Part shown: positions 26,367 through 35,842 of the stretch, in pieces | How positions within the stretch are numbered: the first letter of the stretch is position 1 | Layout: every line of letters begins with the position of its first letter | Assembly: GCA_018816945.1 (NCBI GenBank) | Contig: JAHIVC010000099.1 | Span: 378,554 to 442,553 of the forward strand | Source: Bacteroidota bacterium | GTDB lineage: Bacteria; Bacteroidota; Bacteroidia; Bacteroidales; GCA-2711565 | DNA length: 64,000 nt | Reading direction: 5' to 3' | Notes under the pieces: model-generated | Databases searched by the model: none | What the model was told of the DNA's origin: nothing | Seen by the model: only the letters and a program-made list of their open reading frames with translations | Program-made: the position numbers and the translations under genes

Positions 26367-27617
26367 ATGGACAGAGCAATTGAAAAGAAAACATGGACGC
26401 CTAAAAGAATCGCAAGCATTATTGCAATAGCAGCATTTTTATTTTTTATTTTTTATTTGTTATTCCTTAGGGATAAGTCGAGTAAACTTTATGTTGATAA
26501 AAATACCTTAACAATTGCACCTGTTTTAGCAGATAAATTTTTAGAGTTTATTCCAATTGATGGGGTTGTGTTCCCAAAAAACACAAATTATATTGATGTT
26601 GCAGAGGGTGGAGTTGTTGAAGAAAAATTTGTTGAGGATGGAGCCATGCTTAAGGCGGGGGATACCATCGTTAAGTTGATGAATTCGCAAATGGAATTGA
26701 GCAATATGGAGCAGGAAACCAGAATGCTAGCCGAAATCAATAATTTATCAAACACTAAACTGGCTCTTGAACAAAATAACTTTTACCGACAAAAGGAAAT
26801 CGTAACACTCGAATATACCATTGATAAAACTAAGATTGATTTTGAACGAAAGCAAGGTTTATTTAATGAAAAAGTGATATCTCCAAAAGAATTTGAAGAT
26901 GCTGAACGGGAATATAATTTTACCATGAAACAGCTAATGATTTCTCTCGAACTTCAACGTTTGGATTCAATTTCAGGAGCTAATCAAACCCGATCGATCA
27001 ATACATCACTTAGTAGGATGCAGCAAAATATCCAATTGCTGAGAAAAAAAATGGAAAATGCATTTATTAAAGCACCTGCTTCAGGAAAACTCTCTTCATT
27101 TAATGTAGAAATAGGTGAAACAAAGAGACCTGGTGATCGCCTTGGACAAATCGATATGCAGGATGGGTTTAAGTTAAAAGCTAATATTGACGAAAGATAT
27201 ATTTCACGTGTTTATGAAGGACAAGGTGCAGAATTCGATTTCAATGGGGTAAATTATCCACTCGAAATATTTAAAATTTATACAGATGTAACTAATGGCT
27301 CATTTCAGGTTGATATGCATTTTGTAAATGGCTATCCTGAAAGTATTAAACGCGGCCAAACCATTCAATTACGCTTAAAGTTTAGTGGCGAATCAGATGC
27401 AATTATCATTAAACGTGGAAGTTTCTTCCAGGAAACCGGAGGCAATTGGATTTATGTTGTTGATCCAACAGGAAGTTTTGCTATAAAACGATCTATCAGA
27501 TTAAACAGACAAAATACCAATTATTATGAGGTAATGGAAGGATTGCAACCTGGTGAAAATGTGATTGTATCTTCATACGATTCATTTGGTAGTAAGGACA
27601 AACTAATTTTCAGATAA
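26367..27617 (+). CDS. HlyD/MacA-type periplasmic adaptor (efflux membrane-fusion protein)
   Basis: The 416 residues have a short cytoplasmic N-terminus, one membrane helix (about 14-35) and a lipoyl/barrel-sandwich half near residue 70 (VVEEKFVEDGAMLKAGDTIVKL). A long alpha-helical hairpin at about 100-235 follows, then the second lipoyl half (FIKAPASGKLSSFNVEIGE) and beta-barrel and membrane-proximal domains (IKRGQTIQLRLKF). Such adaptors link an inner-membrane ABC transporter to an outer-membrane duct. It is the first gene behind the unit A sigma54-like promoter, and the ABC ATPase gene starts 54 bases later. It is the only adaptor in the window, although eight permeases are present. The substrate is unknown. 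Confidence 0.9.
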   Translation: MDRAIEKKTWTPKRIASIIAIAAFLFFIFYLLFLRDKSSKLYVDKNTLTIAPVLADKFLEFIPIDGVVFPKNTNYIDVAEGGVVEEKFVEDGAMLKAGDTIVKLMNSQMELSNMEQETRMLAEINNLSNTKLALEQNNFYRQKEIVTLEYTIDKTKIDFERKQGLFNEKVISPKEFEDAEREYNFTMKQLMISLELQRLDSISGANQTRSINTSLSRMQQNIQLLRKKMENAFIKAPASGKLSSFNVEIGETKRPGDRLGQIDMQDGFKLKANIDERYISRVYEGQGAEFDFNGVNYPLEIFKIYTDVTNGSFQVDMHFVNGYPESIKRGQTIQLRLKFSGESDAIIIKRGSFFQETGGNWIYVVDPTGSFAIKRSIRLNRQNTNYYEVMEGLQPGENVIVSSYDSFGSKDKLIFR

Positions 27618-27671
27618 AATCTTTTATATCTTTAGAAAAGCAAATAATATTATTATATAAAACCATATATC

Positions 27672-28361
27672 ATGTTAAAAACAACTAATCTATCAAAAGT
27701 GTTTCGAACCGACGAGGTTGAAACAACTGCATTAAACAATGTATCCTTCGAAATTAAAAAGGGTGAATTCGTTGCAATTATGGGTCCTTCCGGATGCGGA
27801 AAATCAACATTATTAAACATCCTTGGATTATTAGACAATCCAACTGGTGGAGAATATTTTTTCCTCGACAATGAAGTGGCTAAACACAGTGAAAAACAAC
27901 GTGCCAAACTTAGGAAGAATAATATTGGCTTTGTTTTTCAAAACTTCAACCTTATCGACGAACTCAATGTTTTCGAAAATGTTGAACTTCCTTTAATTTA
28001 TTTGGGATACAGTGCAAGTGAAAGAAAAAAACGTGTAGATGAAGTTTTGGAGCAAATGCAAATCATTCATCGTAAAAAACATTTTCCACTTCAATTGTCG
28101 GGCGGACAGCAACAAAGAGTTGCAGTTGCCAGAGCTGTGGTAGCTAAACCAAGTTTAATTTTAGCGGATGAGCCTACAGGTAACCTTGATTCAGCACATG
28201 GCGAAGAGGTTATGAATTTACTCGAAGGCTTGAATCAAACCGGTACAACCATAATCATGGTTACCCACTCGCAACGTGATTCTGAATATGCTCAAAGGGT
28301 TATCAGGTTATTCGACGGCCAGATAATTAATGAGAATATCAAAAGTGCTGCAGCAGTTTAA
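27672..28361 (+). CDS. MacB/LolD-type ABC transporter ATPase
   Basis: The 229-residue ATPase shows Walker A GPSGCGKST near residue 39, Q-loop FVFQNFNLIDELNV, signature LSGGQQQRVAVARA, Walker B LILADEPTGNLD and the switch His in MVTHSQRD. The size and the SGGQQQRVA signature fit the MacB/LolD/FtsE subfamily that serves FtsX-type permeases. These proteins do not pump through the membrane but drive periplasmic conformational work or extraction. It follows the adaptor gene by 54 bases; a strong hairpin terminator comes after it. It is the only ATPase of this type in the window and may serve several of the eight permeases. It is cytoplasmic, bound to the inner membrane. Confidence 0.94.
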   Translation: MLKTTNLSKVFRTDEVETTALNNVSFEIKKGEFVAIMGPSGCGKSTLLNILGLLDNPTGGEYFFLDNEVAKHSEKQRAKLRKNNIGFVFQNFNLIDELNVFENVELPLIYLGYSASERKKRVDEVLEQMQIIHRKKHFPLQLSGGQQQRVAVARAVVAKPSLILADEPTGNLDSAHGEEVMNLLEGLNQTGTTIIMVTHSQRDSEYAQRVIRLFDGQIINENIKSAAAV

Positions 28362-28440
28362 AAACAATTGGAAACAATTTCTATTTGTTTAGAAATGCAT
28401 TCGTGCTGGTAAATAAATAGTGTATTTATTATCGAAAATG

Positions 28441-28508
28441 CTTCTTTCCTTGTGTTTTGTGCTTCTGATAGGTTTAGCACAACATACACATTGAAAGAAG
28501 TGTTTTTT
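28441..28508 (+). terminator. Long hairpin with T-run after the ABC ATPase gene
   Basis: CTTCTTTC (28441) pairs with GAAAGAAG (28493) and TTGTGCT (28457) with AGCACAA (28476), giving a long interrupted stem. A run of T follows at 28503-28508. It separates the adaptor-ATPase pair from the next three genes. Confidence 0.65.
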
Positions 28509-28593
28509 GTTATTGAAAATATTAAACCAACTTTTTTATCGTGTGAAATTGGATTGAATAATTATTTAATTATTAACGCTAAAAATTATTGTT

Positions 28594-28857
28594 ATGAGAG
28601 AAGTAGTTGTATTAATACCGGATATCGACAGAGAACAAAATGTCGAAATAGACGTACGGATCAATGGCCGTAAAAAAACCATGGAATATCGTGTTGAATT
28701 ATTGGATTGGGAAGGAAATAATGTTCCACCTGAAGATAAGGTTCAGGTTCTTCGTCATAAAATTGCAGCTTATGACAAAGATTGGGAATTGGTTGAAATT
28801 GGTGCTCCAACAGATCAAAACATTCCACTTATGTTCAGAAAAAAAGCTGACAAATAA
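28594..28857 (+). CDS. Small conserved-looking cytoplasmic protein, unknown function
   Basis: I do not recognise this 87-residue protein. It has no signal peptide or membrane helix, is highly charged, and reads as a small alternating beta/alpha chain (MREVVVLIPDIDRE, VEIDVRINGRKKTMEYRVELLDWEG). It lies between the ABC ATPase and a small secreted protein in front of the first permease, all on one strand. A hairpin terminator precedes it by 85 bases, so it probably has its own promoter. A second frame over the same bases encodes a much less protein-like chain. Confidence 0.6.
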   Translation: MREVVVLIPDIDREQNVEIDVRINGRKKTMEYRVELLDWEGNNVPPEDKVQVLRHKIAAYDKDWELVEIGAPTDQNIPLMFRKKADK

Positions 28858-28905
28858 AAATTGTTTGTACATTCAAATTAAATCATCTAACTAAAATTTT
28901 ATACC

Positions 28906-29358
28906 ATGAGAAAATTATCAACGACCATAATTTGTGCCTTCATTCTGATCTCCGGATTTTCGCAAACCGAATTAATTGTGGAAAAAGACAATATTAAAAA
29001 ACTGATATTATCTGCTTATATCGACGGGATTCATAATAAAGGGGATATTGCCCAAACTGAAAAAGGATTTCATCCGGGTTTCGATCTGTTGATCCTTCAA
29101 AATAACAAACTTGAAAAACTACCAATTTATAATTGGATTGAAAGTTCGAAAGAAAGAAAGACAAAGAATCCAATTCCTTTTACTGATGATGAAATGACGA
29201 AATGTGAATTTTTGGATATTGATATCTCCGGGACCGCCGCTGTTGCAAAAATTAAATTATCAAAAGGCGGCAAAGATATTTTTATTGATTACTTGTCGCT
29301 TTATAAATTTAATGAGGGTTGGAAAATCGTCGGTAAAATTTATTATCGTTTGCCATAG
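28906..29358 (+). CDS. Secreted NTF2-like (putative lumazine-binding type) protein
   Basis: The 150 residues open with a signal peptide (STTIICAFILISGFSQ, cut near residue 21). The mature part has the helix-then-sheet pattern of small NTF2-fold proteins of the putative lumazine-binding group: IKKLILSAYIDGIHNKGD, then IPIYNWIESS-like middle helices, then strands GTAAVAKIKLSKGGKDIFIDYLSL and a final strand GWKIVGKIYYR. Proteins of this group are common in Bacteroidota and mostly uncharacterised; a small-molecule binding or enzymatic role is possible. It precedes the permease of unit A, separated by a hairpin. Confidence 0.7.
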   Translation: MRKLSTTIICAFILISGFSQTELIVEKDNIKKLILSAYIDGIHNKGDIAQTEKGFHPGFDLLILQNNKLEKLPIYNWIESSKERKTKNPIPFTDDEMTKCEFLDIDISGTAAVAKIKLSKGGKDIFIDYLSLYKFNEGWKIVGKIYYRLP

Positions 29359-29375
29359 TCATAGTTTTATAGAGG

Positions 29376-29415
29376 TACCGCCACATTTGTATCATTAAAA
29401 GTAGGGCGGTATTTC
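29376..29415 (+). terminator. Possible terminator before the unit A permease
   Basis: TACCGCC (29376-29382) and GGCGGTA (29405-29411) form a 7-base stem with a long loop, followed by TTTC. It is weaker than the others in the window. Confidence 0.4.
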
Positions 29416-29447
29416 ACTATTAAGTTATGCTATCAATAAGGCTTCTT

Positions 29448-31892
29448 ATGGTAAAAAATTTGATTAACATCAGTATCAGGTATTTCTTAAAAAATCAGGG
29501 TTATTCTTCGATTAATGTTTTTGGCCTCGGGCTGGGATTGGCTACCTGTATTCTGATTTTCTTATTCCTGCAGGATGAGTTATCGTATGATAAATTCCAT
29601 GAGAATGCATCAAACATTTATAGAGTTGAGACTCATATTGTGGGACAGGGAGAAGATTCACATTGGGCCGCTTCGACGGGCAATCTCATTCCTTTTATTC
29701 AGGAGAACTACCCTGAAGTTCAAGCAGCATGTAAATTGAATTTCAGCTTCAATCAGGATGTACTGTCATATGGAGATTTATCTTTCAGAGAAGAAAATAT
29801 GGTGTGGGCCGATTCCACATTTTTTGATGTTTTTTCCTTTGAAATCATAAAAGGGAATAAAATAGATGCACTCTCCGGTCCCGCCAAACTGGTATTTACC
29901 GAATCAACTGCAAAAAAATACTTTGGGAATGATGATCCCATCGGTAAAATTATCAAGTTGTACGACAGAAGCTTTCAGGTAACAGCAGTAATTAAGGATG
30001 TTCCGTCAAATTCGCATTTCCATTTCAACATAATCGTTGCAATGGATGACCGAAGAAGAGGTGATAACAGAGTTGATCGCTCAATGGCCAATGCGTTTTA
30101 CTCCTATGTCCGTGTTAAGGACGAGGAGACAATGCTAAGTTTCAAAGAAAAATTGGATCAACGCATTTGGGAAATTTTAGGTTATACTGTTTCCGGCGAT
30201 AGCACAAATATACCGGAGGGTACAGATGCTGAATTCATCCTTCAATCCATTACCGATATTCATTTAAACGGGCACGCTGAAAAAGAGATTAAAGCCAATG
30301 GGGATAAGCAATATGTAATTAGTTTTTCAATCATTGCCTTGTTCGTTTTAACCATTGCATGCATAAACTATATGAACCTGGCAACTGCCCGATCAGCCAA
30401 AAGGGGTCGAGAAGTGGGAGTAAGAAAAGTGTTGGGTGCAAATAGATCAAATATTTTCCGACAATTTATGGGCGAGTCGTATGTAATGAGCCTGCTTGCC
30501 TTAATGATCGCTATTGTAATTGTCGAAATTGTCTTGCCGGGCTTTAATGTAATAACTGGAAAAACACTTACTTTATCCGTTTTGGCAAACCTCCCATTAT
30601 TAGGTTCAATCATCGTAATATTCTTATTTGTTGGATTTATTTCAGGATCATATCCGTCACTATTTCTTTCTAATTTTAATCCATTGGTAGTTTTAAAATC
30701 AAATACCATTAGTGGGCATAGCAAAACAGCTCTTTTTCTAAGAAGAGGTTTGGTAATTCTTCAATTTTCCATCTCAATTATACTCATTATTGGGGCACTC
30801 ATTATTTATGCTCAAATTAAATACATTCAAAATAAAGATTTGGGTTTTGATAAAAAAGATATTGTTGTATTAAGATTAACGAATACCATTCGTGAAGAAC
30901 AAATAAGCATCCTGAAAAATGAATTCAAGAGTATTCCAGAAATTGCCTCGGCAACTGGTACATCTGTTATTCCTGGCGATCGTGTTCATTTTCTGACAGT
31001 GAGATTACCGGATCAGGTTGATGAAAATATTCAAACCACAGACGAGGATGGCGGTGTTTTTACGATGCGTGTTTTGTTAGCGGATGAAGATGTGATAAAT
31101 ACTTTTGGAATTCAAATAAAAGAAGGTCGTGGTTTTTCTTCTGAATTTGGAACGGATTCAGATGCAGCATTTTTAATTAATGAAGCAGCGGTTGAATGGT
31201 TGGAACTTAAAGATCCGGTTGGAACTCGTTTCGAGTATTTGTATGCTTTACCGCAACCTAAAAAGGGCCAAATAATCGGGGTCATGAAAAACTTTCATTA
31301 TGCCTCTCTGCATGCAGATGTTGAGCCGATAATGATACATATTTCTCCAATGCTTAAACAATATTTAAGTATCAAAGTTAATTCGAAAGATGTAAAAAAT
31401 GTAATTGCTTTGATTGAGCAAAAATGGGTTTCTGTTTTCCCATCCATTCCTTTCGAATATTTTTTACTGGAATCATCTTACAATGAAATGTATAAGTCGG
31501 AAATCAATATGGGGCAGATCATTACCTATTTTACTTTTTTAGCCATATTAATTGCTTGCTTAGGATTATTTGGACTTGCTTCCTATATCATGGAACAACG
31601 AACAAAGGAAATTGGAATCCGCAAAACTTTGGGTGCATCCATGTCTTCCATAATCAGGGCATTATCAAAAGAGTTCATAATACTTGTTGCCATATCTAAT
31701 ATCATTGCGTTTGTGCCGGCTTATATTTTAATGAGAAATTGGTTGAATAATTTTTATTACAGAATTGATATCAGTATTTGGGTGTTCATCGTTACAGCGA
31801 TATTATCAATTACAATTGCTTTGATTACCATTGGCTCTCAAGCCTTGATCGCAGCACGTGAAAATCCGGTAAAGAGTTTGAAATATGAATAA
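29448..31892 (+). CDS. FtsX/MacB-type pseudo-dimeric ABC permease, unit A (P1)
   Basis: The ATG at 29448 (MVKNLINISIRYFLKNQ) aligns with the starts of the other permeases; an ATG at 29427 would add seven residues. The 814 residues are two fused MacB halves. Each half has one membrane helix, a large periplasmic domain of about 230 residues, three more helices and a cytoplasmic coupling segment: AKRGREVGVRKVLGANR near residue 320 and EQRTKEIGIRKTLGAS near residue 715. The first half ends GSYPSLFLSNFNPLVVLKS and the protein ends NPVKSLKYE, the shared C-terminus of all eight. It has no ATPase domain and would use the ATPase at 27672. It probably moves or senses a lipid, peptide or antimicrobial in the periplasm. 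Confidence 0.88.
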   Translation: MVKNLINISIRYFLKNQGYSSINVFGLGLGLATCILIFLFLQDELSYDKFHENASNIYRVETHIVGQGEDSHWAASTGNLIPFIQENYPEVQAACKLNFSFNQDVLSYGDLSFREENMVWADSTFFDVFSFEIIKGNKIDALSGPAKLVFTESTAKKYFGNDDPIGKIIKLYDRSFQVTAVIKDVPSNSHFHFNIIVAMDDRRRGDNRVDRSMANAFYSYVRVKDEETMLSFKEKLDQRIWEILGYTVSGDSTNIPEGTDAEFILQSITDIHLNGHAEKEIKANGDKQYVISFSIIALFVLTIACINYMNLATARSAKRGREVGVRKVLGANRSNIFRQFMGESYVMSLLALMIAIVIVEIVLPGFNVITGKTLTLSVLANLPLLGSIIVIFLFVGFISGSYPSLFLSNFNPLVVLKSNTISGHSKTALFLRRGLVILQFSISIILIIGALIIYAQIKYIQNKDLGFDKKDIVVLRLTNTIREEQISILKNEFKSIPEIASATGTSVIPGDRVHFLTVRLPDQVDENIQTTDEDGGVFTMRVLLADEDVINTFGIQIKEGRGFSSEFGTDSDAAFLINEAAVEWLELKDPVGTRFEYLYALPQPKKGQIIGVMKNFHYASLHADVEPIMIHISPMLKQYLSIKVNSKDVKNVIALIEQKWVSVFPSIPFEYFLLESSYNEMYKSEINMGQIITYFTFLAILIACLGLFGLASYIMEQRTKEIGIRKTLGASMSSIIRALSKEFIILVAISNIIAFVPAYILMRNWLNNFYYRIDISIWVFIVTAILSITIALITIGSQALIAARENPVKSLKYE

Positions 31893-32176
31893 TGAATATT
31901 AATTGGATTCAGATATAAATGTATTGGCCCCGAAAGGTTTATGGGAAAAAAAAGGGAAAATTAACATATTTGATGCGGACTAAAGCACTGAAAATCGCAC
32001 TTCGATGGCACTTAACTATACCATGTGCCAGCAAAAGTACCATTTTTTAAAGATATCTTCGAAATCACTTGGATTTTATATTTTAATAGTTGTATTTTTG
32101 TAAACTTCAAAATAAATGAAGTATATAAAATATTAATTATCATGAGTTATCAATCAAAAATAAGAATATCGATTGG
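31893..32176. other. 284-base gap, no gene seen; contains a TGGCAC/GTGCCA inverted repeat
   Basis: The gap between the unit A permease and the next membrane-protein gene has no convincing gene. TGGCAC at 32006 and GTGCCA at 32025 form a 6-base stem with a 13-base loop. A 19-codon frame starts at 32142 and runs into the next gene in another frame. Confidence 0.4.
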
Positions 32177-32953
32177 ATGGCTTACCCAATTGGAGTATTA
32201 ACCTCGTACATAATTGCACTTGTAGAAATTGTCATAAGAGAATATTTAATAAAAAAGGGATATGAGATTATCATAACTCCATATTTTGCAATATCGCTTG
32301 TTGGATTATTTTTTATTGTACTGGGGGTTATTCAGTGGTTCAGGTACAATAATTGGATATACCCAATTCTGGGAATATTAATGGGGATTACTACATTCTT
32401 TGCTTCATTTAGTTTCTCAGATCACTCTGCCATATCCAAAGTTATTTATTTAGTATGTTCTATTGTCACTATACTCTTTGTTGTAATAAACTGGCAATCC
32501 TTTTACTGCCACGAACGATTTGAAATCAATTCGCGTAGGTTGTTTAGACTTGCCTCTGAAAGGATATATCAAACGAGCGAAGGGTTTACTGAACGCCTTT
32601 ATTCTGCCGGAAAGGTAGATTGTAGCAAAGATGAATTGCTAGGTTTTGCAAGGATTCTGCATAGCTATTATGTTGTCCGTCCTTTCTATTATGAGAATTA
32701 TATTACTCTTGCATTTTCGATGAATACTAGCATTTTGGCTATCAAAGAGGCTTTGGATGTTAGTCATATCATTCTCGATTATAATGGAAGTATCAGGGTA
32801 AAGATTTCTGAAAAAGATTATAGAGATTATAAAGAGCGGTTGAGCTTTGATCAGCTATGTTCATCAATGGCCAATGTTTTTATAAGATTTCTTGATTATT
32901 ATCAAAAAGGACTTGAATCGCGGATAGTAACAGAATTAAAATCGGCAAAATAA
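32177..32953 (+). CDS. Membrane protein of unknown function (four helices plus soluble C-domain)
   Basis: I do not recognise the family. The 258 residues begin with four predicted membrane helices (about 6-24, 32-52, 60-78 and 85-104). A soluble, charged C-terminal part of about 150 residues follows (ERFEINSRRLFRLASERI onward). No catalytic motif is visible. The start is uncertain: the frame is open for several codons upstream (KNKNIDW), and a separate ATG at 32142 opens a short overlapping frame. It is followed after 47 bases by a winged-helix-like gene and then an ABC-2 exporter pair, with which it may share an operon. Base use in 32.1-35.8 kb seems somewhat richer in GAG, AGG and CTC codons than the permeases around it, by eye only. 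Confidence 0.62.
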   Translation: MAYPIGVLTSYIIALVEIVIREYLIKKGYEIIITPYFAISLVGLFFIVLGVIQWFRYNNWIYPILGILMGITTFFASFSFSDHSAISKVIYLVCSIVTILFVVINWQSFYCHERFEINSRRLFRLASERIYQTSEGFTERLYSAGKVDCSKDELLGFARILHSYYVVRPFYYENYITLAFSMNTSILAIKEALDVSHIILDYNGSIRVKISEKDYRDYKERLSFDQLCSSMANVFIRFLDYYQKGLESRIVTELKSAK

Positions 32954-33000
32954 CTCCATAGAGTTAATCTTACAATGAACTTCAGATTTAATTTCGAATA

Positions 33001-33603
33001 ATGAATTTCAAACAAGCAGCAATACTGGGTTCCTATATTTCAAAGGATTATGCCGAAGATCTCTTCCGGCTTCTTACAACTTATAAAAGCATTTCTGCAT
33101 CTGAGGCGGCATCACGGCTTAATCTTCATATTAAAACCATTCAGGATTTTCTGGAGGATATGCATAAACTAGAGATACTCGATAAGGAAGAGGTTTATGA
33201 AGGGAAGAGGCCCTATTTCAGGTATTGGTTAAAGGTAAAGCGAATTTCGATGGATATCGATTTGACACCACTCTATCAGGACGAAGACTCTTCTGATTCG
33301 AGAATTAGTCTGAAAATCAGGGAGAAAAAGAATGCAAAGGTAAAATTTACAACATCCAGAAGTAACGATTATTTAAGCAATATTGTAATATGGGTAGGTG
33401 AAGGTCGCGATCGCAAAGAGAGAAAGATTAATCTTTCAATCCCGCAGGGTAAATTCTTATTCCATCTCCCTTTCCCTAGTGCAGATTATATAAGTATTAA
33501 GGAAATTATGAATAAAGCAGGTGTTGATGCGTTAAATATCCATGAAATACTTGATATTGTAGATGTTATGTTGAAATTTGGGGTAATCGAAAGTAATATA
33601 TAA
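33001..33603 (+). CDS. Winged-helix-like protein beside ABC-2 exporter, probable regulator
   Basis: The 200 residues have an N-terminal segment that reads like a winged helix-turn-helix: LFRLLTTYKSISASEAASRL, LHIKTIQDFLEDMHKLEIL, then a hairpin KEEVYEGKRPYFRYWLK. The rest (residues 80-200) is a mixed domain with no motif I can name. The exporter ATPase gene starts 24 bases later, so the gene order membrane protein, winged-helix protein, ATPase, permease looks like one operon. Regulation of that exporter is an inference from position. Enzymatic function is not indicated. Confidence 0.6.
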   Translation: MNFKQAAILGSYISKDYAEDLFRLLTTYKSISASEAASRLNLHIKTIQDFLEDMHKLEILDKEEVYEGKRPYFRYWLKVKRISMDIDLTPLYQDEDSSDSRISLKIREKKNAKVKFTTSRSNDYLSNIVIWVGEGRDRKERKINLSIPQGKFLFHLPFPSADYISIKEIMNKAGVDALNIHEILDIVDVMLKFGVIESNI

Positions 33604-33627
33604 TTATTCAATAAAAACGGTTGAATT

Positions 33628-34536
33628 ATGAATGTCATAGAGTTGAATCATATCACGAAAAGCTTTGGTAAGCACGTTGCTGTAAATGATCTTTCCCTTG
33701 ACGTGCCAGAGGGTAGCATTTACGGATTCATTGGCCCAAACGGATCGGGGAAGACAACCACCATTAGGATGATAATGAATATTTTCTACCCTGATAGCGG
33801 AATAATCAAAGTCTTTAATGGTGAACAAGCAGGAAATCTTTTGAATAGGATTGGCTACCTTCCAGAAGAGAGAGGTTTATACAAAAAAATGAAGGTGAAA
33901 GAGCTGATCTGTTTTTACGGAGAGTTGAAACATGTATCCAATCCTTCGCGTGAAGCTGATTATTGGCTCGAAAAATTCGACCTGTCGAATTGGGCAAAGA
34001 AAAAGGTTGAGACCCTAAGTAAGGGTATGAGCCAGAAGGTTCAATTCATCATTACAATAATCAATAAGCCCGAGATTATTATCCTCGATGAGCCGTTCAG
34101 CGGGCTGGATCCAGTAAATGCAGAAATTATCAAAGAGGTAATCCTTGATCTTAGAGCCAAAGGATCAACCATTGTTTTCAGTACTCACGATATGTCAGTA
34201 GCAGAAAAGATGTGTGATTTTATTTTTATGATCTATAAAGGAAAAAAGGTTCTTGATGGTACCCTTGAATCAATACAAAAGCAGTTTGGTCGGGATACTA
34301 TAAGAATTCAAATGGAAGGAGGAGTTTCTATGCTTAATGGGATTTCTGGAATAGAAAGAATAAATGATTTTGGACAGATTCAAGAACTTCGGATGCTACT
34401 AGGAGCCGATTCACAACAAATCCTATCAGACATTATCTCAAAAACAAGGGTGACAAAATTTGAAATTGCCTCACCCTCATTAAATGATATTTTTATCCGA
34501 ATTGCCAGACCTGAAAAAAATGGAAGTTATGAATAA
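33628..34536 (+). CDS. NatA-type ABC-2 exporter ATPase
   Basis: The 302 residues have Walker A GPNGSGKTTT near residue 36, a Q-loop region GYLPEERGLYKKM, signature LSKGMSQKVQF near residue 132, Walker B IIILDEPFSGLD near residue 150 and switch His in FSTHDMS. The C-terminal extension of about 80 residues is usual for NatA/drug-exporter ATPases (DUF4162-like). It energises the permease encoded next, whose start overlaps its end by 8 bases. NatAB systems move sodium or small compounds out; the actual substrate here is unknown. It is unrelated to the MacB-type ATPase at 27672. Confidence 0.9.
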   Translation: MNVIELNHITKSFGKHVAVNDLSLDVPEGSIYGFIGPNGSGKTTTIRMIMNIFYPDSGIIKVFNGEQAGNLLNRIGYLPEERGLYKKMKVKELICFYGELKHVSNPSREADYWLEKFDLSNWAKKKVETLSKGMSQKVQFIITIINKPEIIILDEPFSGLDPVNAEIIKEVILDLRAKGSTIVFSTHDMSVAEKMCDFIFMIYKGKKVLDGTLESIQKQFGRDTIRIQMEGGVSMLNGISGIERINDFGQIQELRMLLGADSQQILSDIISKTRVTKFEIASPSLNDIFIRIARPEKNGSYE

Positions 34537-35842
34537 ATCATTTGTAATAGCAAAGCGCGAATATCGTGCAGCGGTCAGAACTAAAGCATTTCTGATCTCT
34601 CTTCTTCTTCTCCCGGTTTTTATGGGAGGGGGTTTAATTGTACTAACGCTGTTTAAGGACAAGATCGATCTCACGGATAAGAAGGTAGTAGTTCTGGACT
34701 ACTCTGGTTTGATGGGGGATCATATTATAAAAACAGCAGAGAGCTGGAATAAAAACAATATTTACAATGATAAAAAAGAACAAATTTCACCACTGTATTT
34801 CATCGAGATTGTTCAACCTGATACAGTAAACTCATTACAACAGAAGTTGGATTTAAGCAATAGGATACGCCATAAGGAAATTCATGCATTTTTGCAGATT
34901 GGGGTTGACGTAGTACATCCTCATTATGGGGAGGAGCAATCAAGGATATTCTACTTTGCTGAGAATTCTGCGGTTGATAATGTCAGAGAGTGGCTTAGTA
35001 ATGTTATTAACAATAAGATACGCGAAATGAGGGTTGTTGAACTTGGGGTGGACCCGAAAAAGATTAATGACCTATTCTACCGGGTTGGTGCAGAGAGTAT
35101 GGGCCTCTTAAAGGTTGATAGCAAATCAGGTCAGGTAATTGATGCCAAAGAGGTAAACGAGATGCAGGCAATTCTTATTCCCTATTTCCTAATTTTTCTG
35201 ATGTTCATGATGCTGATGATGTCAGCAGTTCCACTTCTCTCTTCTGTTATGGAGGAGAAAAGTGAAAGGGTTGCAGAGGTGTTGTTGGGTTCAGTCACAC
35301 CGTGGCAGTTTATGATGGGAAAAATCATTGGAGGCCTAGGTGTTTCGCTTACCACTTCTACAATCTACGTTTTAGGGGCAGTTATTACACTAAGAAAAAT
35401 GGGAATGAACGATATAATCCCATATGAGGTATTGCCTTGGTTCTTTGCTTACATGTTACTCAATATTATAATGGTAGGCTCTATCATGGCGGCACTTGGG
35501 GCTTCCTGTAACGACTCAAAGGATGCTCAGGCGATCCAGTTTCCAGCAATGCTTCCAATAATTCTACCACTATTCTTTATGATGCCGATAATTATGGATC
35601 CTCTGGGTAAATTAGCCACTGGTTTATCGCTTTTCCCACTATGGACTCCAATGATTATGCTTTTACGACAGTCAACTTCTGTGACCATTCCCACTTGGCA
35701 ACCAATAGTAGGTTTGATAGGAGTTGTACTATTCACATTCTTTTGCGTATGGGCAGGTGCTCGTATTTTTCGGTCAGCCATTATTCTTCAAGGTAAACGG
35801 CCTAAAATAGGCACTTTGTTTAGGTATATTATTAAGGGCTAA
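34529..35842 (+). CDS. NatB-type ABC-2 exporter permease
   Basis: The ATG at 34529 (MNKSFVIAKREYRAAVRTKAF) gives 437 residues and an 8-base overlap with the ATPase gene; earlier starts at 34484 and 34520 would extend into conserved ATPase sequence. The layout is typical of NatB/ABC2_membrane_3 proteins: a first helix at about 20-40 (LISLLLLPVFMGGGLIVL), a long extracytoplasmic domain of about 170 residues, then five or six helices from about residue 215. The MEEKSERVAEVLLGSVTPW coupling segment sits after the second helix. It exports an unknown substrate together with the preceding ATPase. It is the last gene of this operon. Confidence 0.88.
   Translation: MNKSFVIAKREYRAAVRTKAFLISLLLLPVFMGGGLIVLTLFKDKIDLTDKKVVVLDYSGLMGDHIIKTAESWNKNNIYNDKKEQISPLYFIEIVQPDTVNSLQQKLDLSNRIRHKEIHAFLQIGVDVVHPHYGEEQSRIFYFAENSAVDNVREWLSNVINNKIREMRVVELGVDPKKINDLFYRVGAESMGLLKVDSKSGQVIDAKEVNEMQAILIPYFLIFLMFMMLMMSAVPLLSSVMEEKSERVAEVLLGSVTPWQFMMGKIIGGLGVSLTTSTIYVLGAVITLRKMGMNDIIPYEVLPWFFAYMLLNIIMVGSIMAALGASCNDSKDAQAIQFPAMLPIILPLFFMMPIIMDPLGKLATGLSLFPLWTPMIMLLRQSTSVTIPTWQPIVGLIGVVLFTFFCVWAGARIFRSAIILQGKRPKIGTLFRYIIKG

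Noticed and set aside
32006-32022. TGGCAC as a sigma54 -24 element before the membrane-protein gene
   Set aside because: The expected -12 position reads TATA with no G; the word is better explained as one arm of the TGGCAC/GTGCCA inverted repeat, and no regulator pair is adjacent.
32142-32201. ATG-initiated 19-codon frame just before and overlapping the 32177 gene
   Set aside because: Could be a leader peptide or the true start with a frameshift, but nothing in the sequence decides this.
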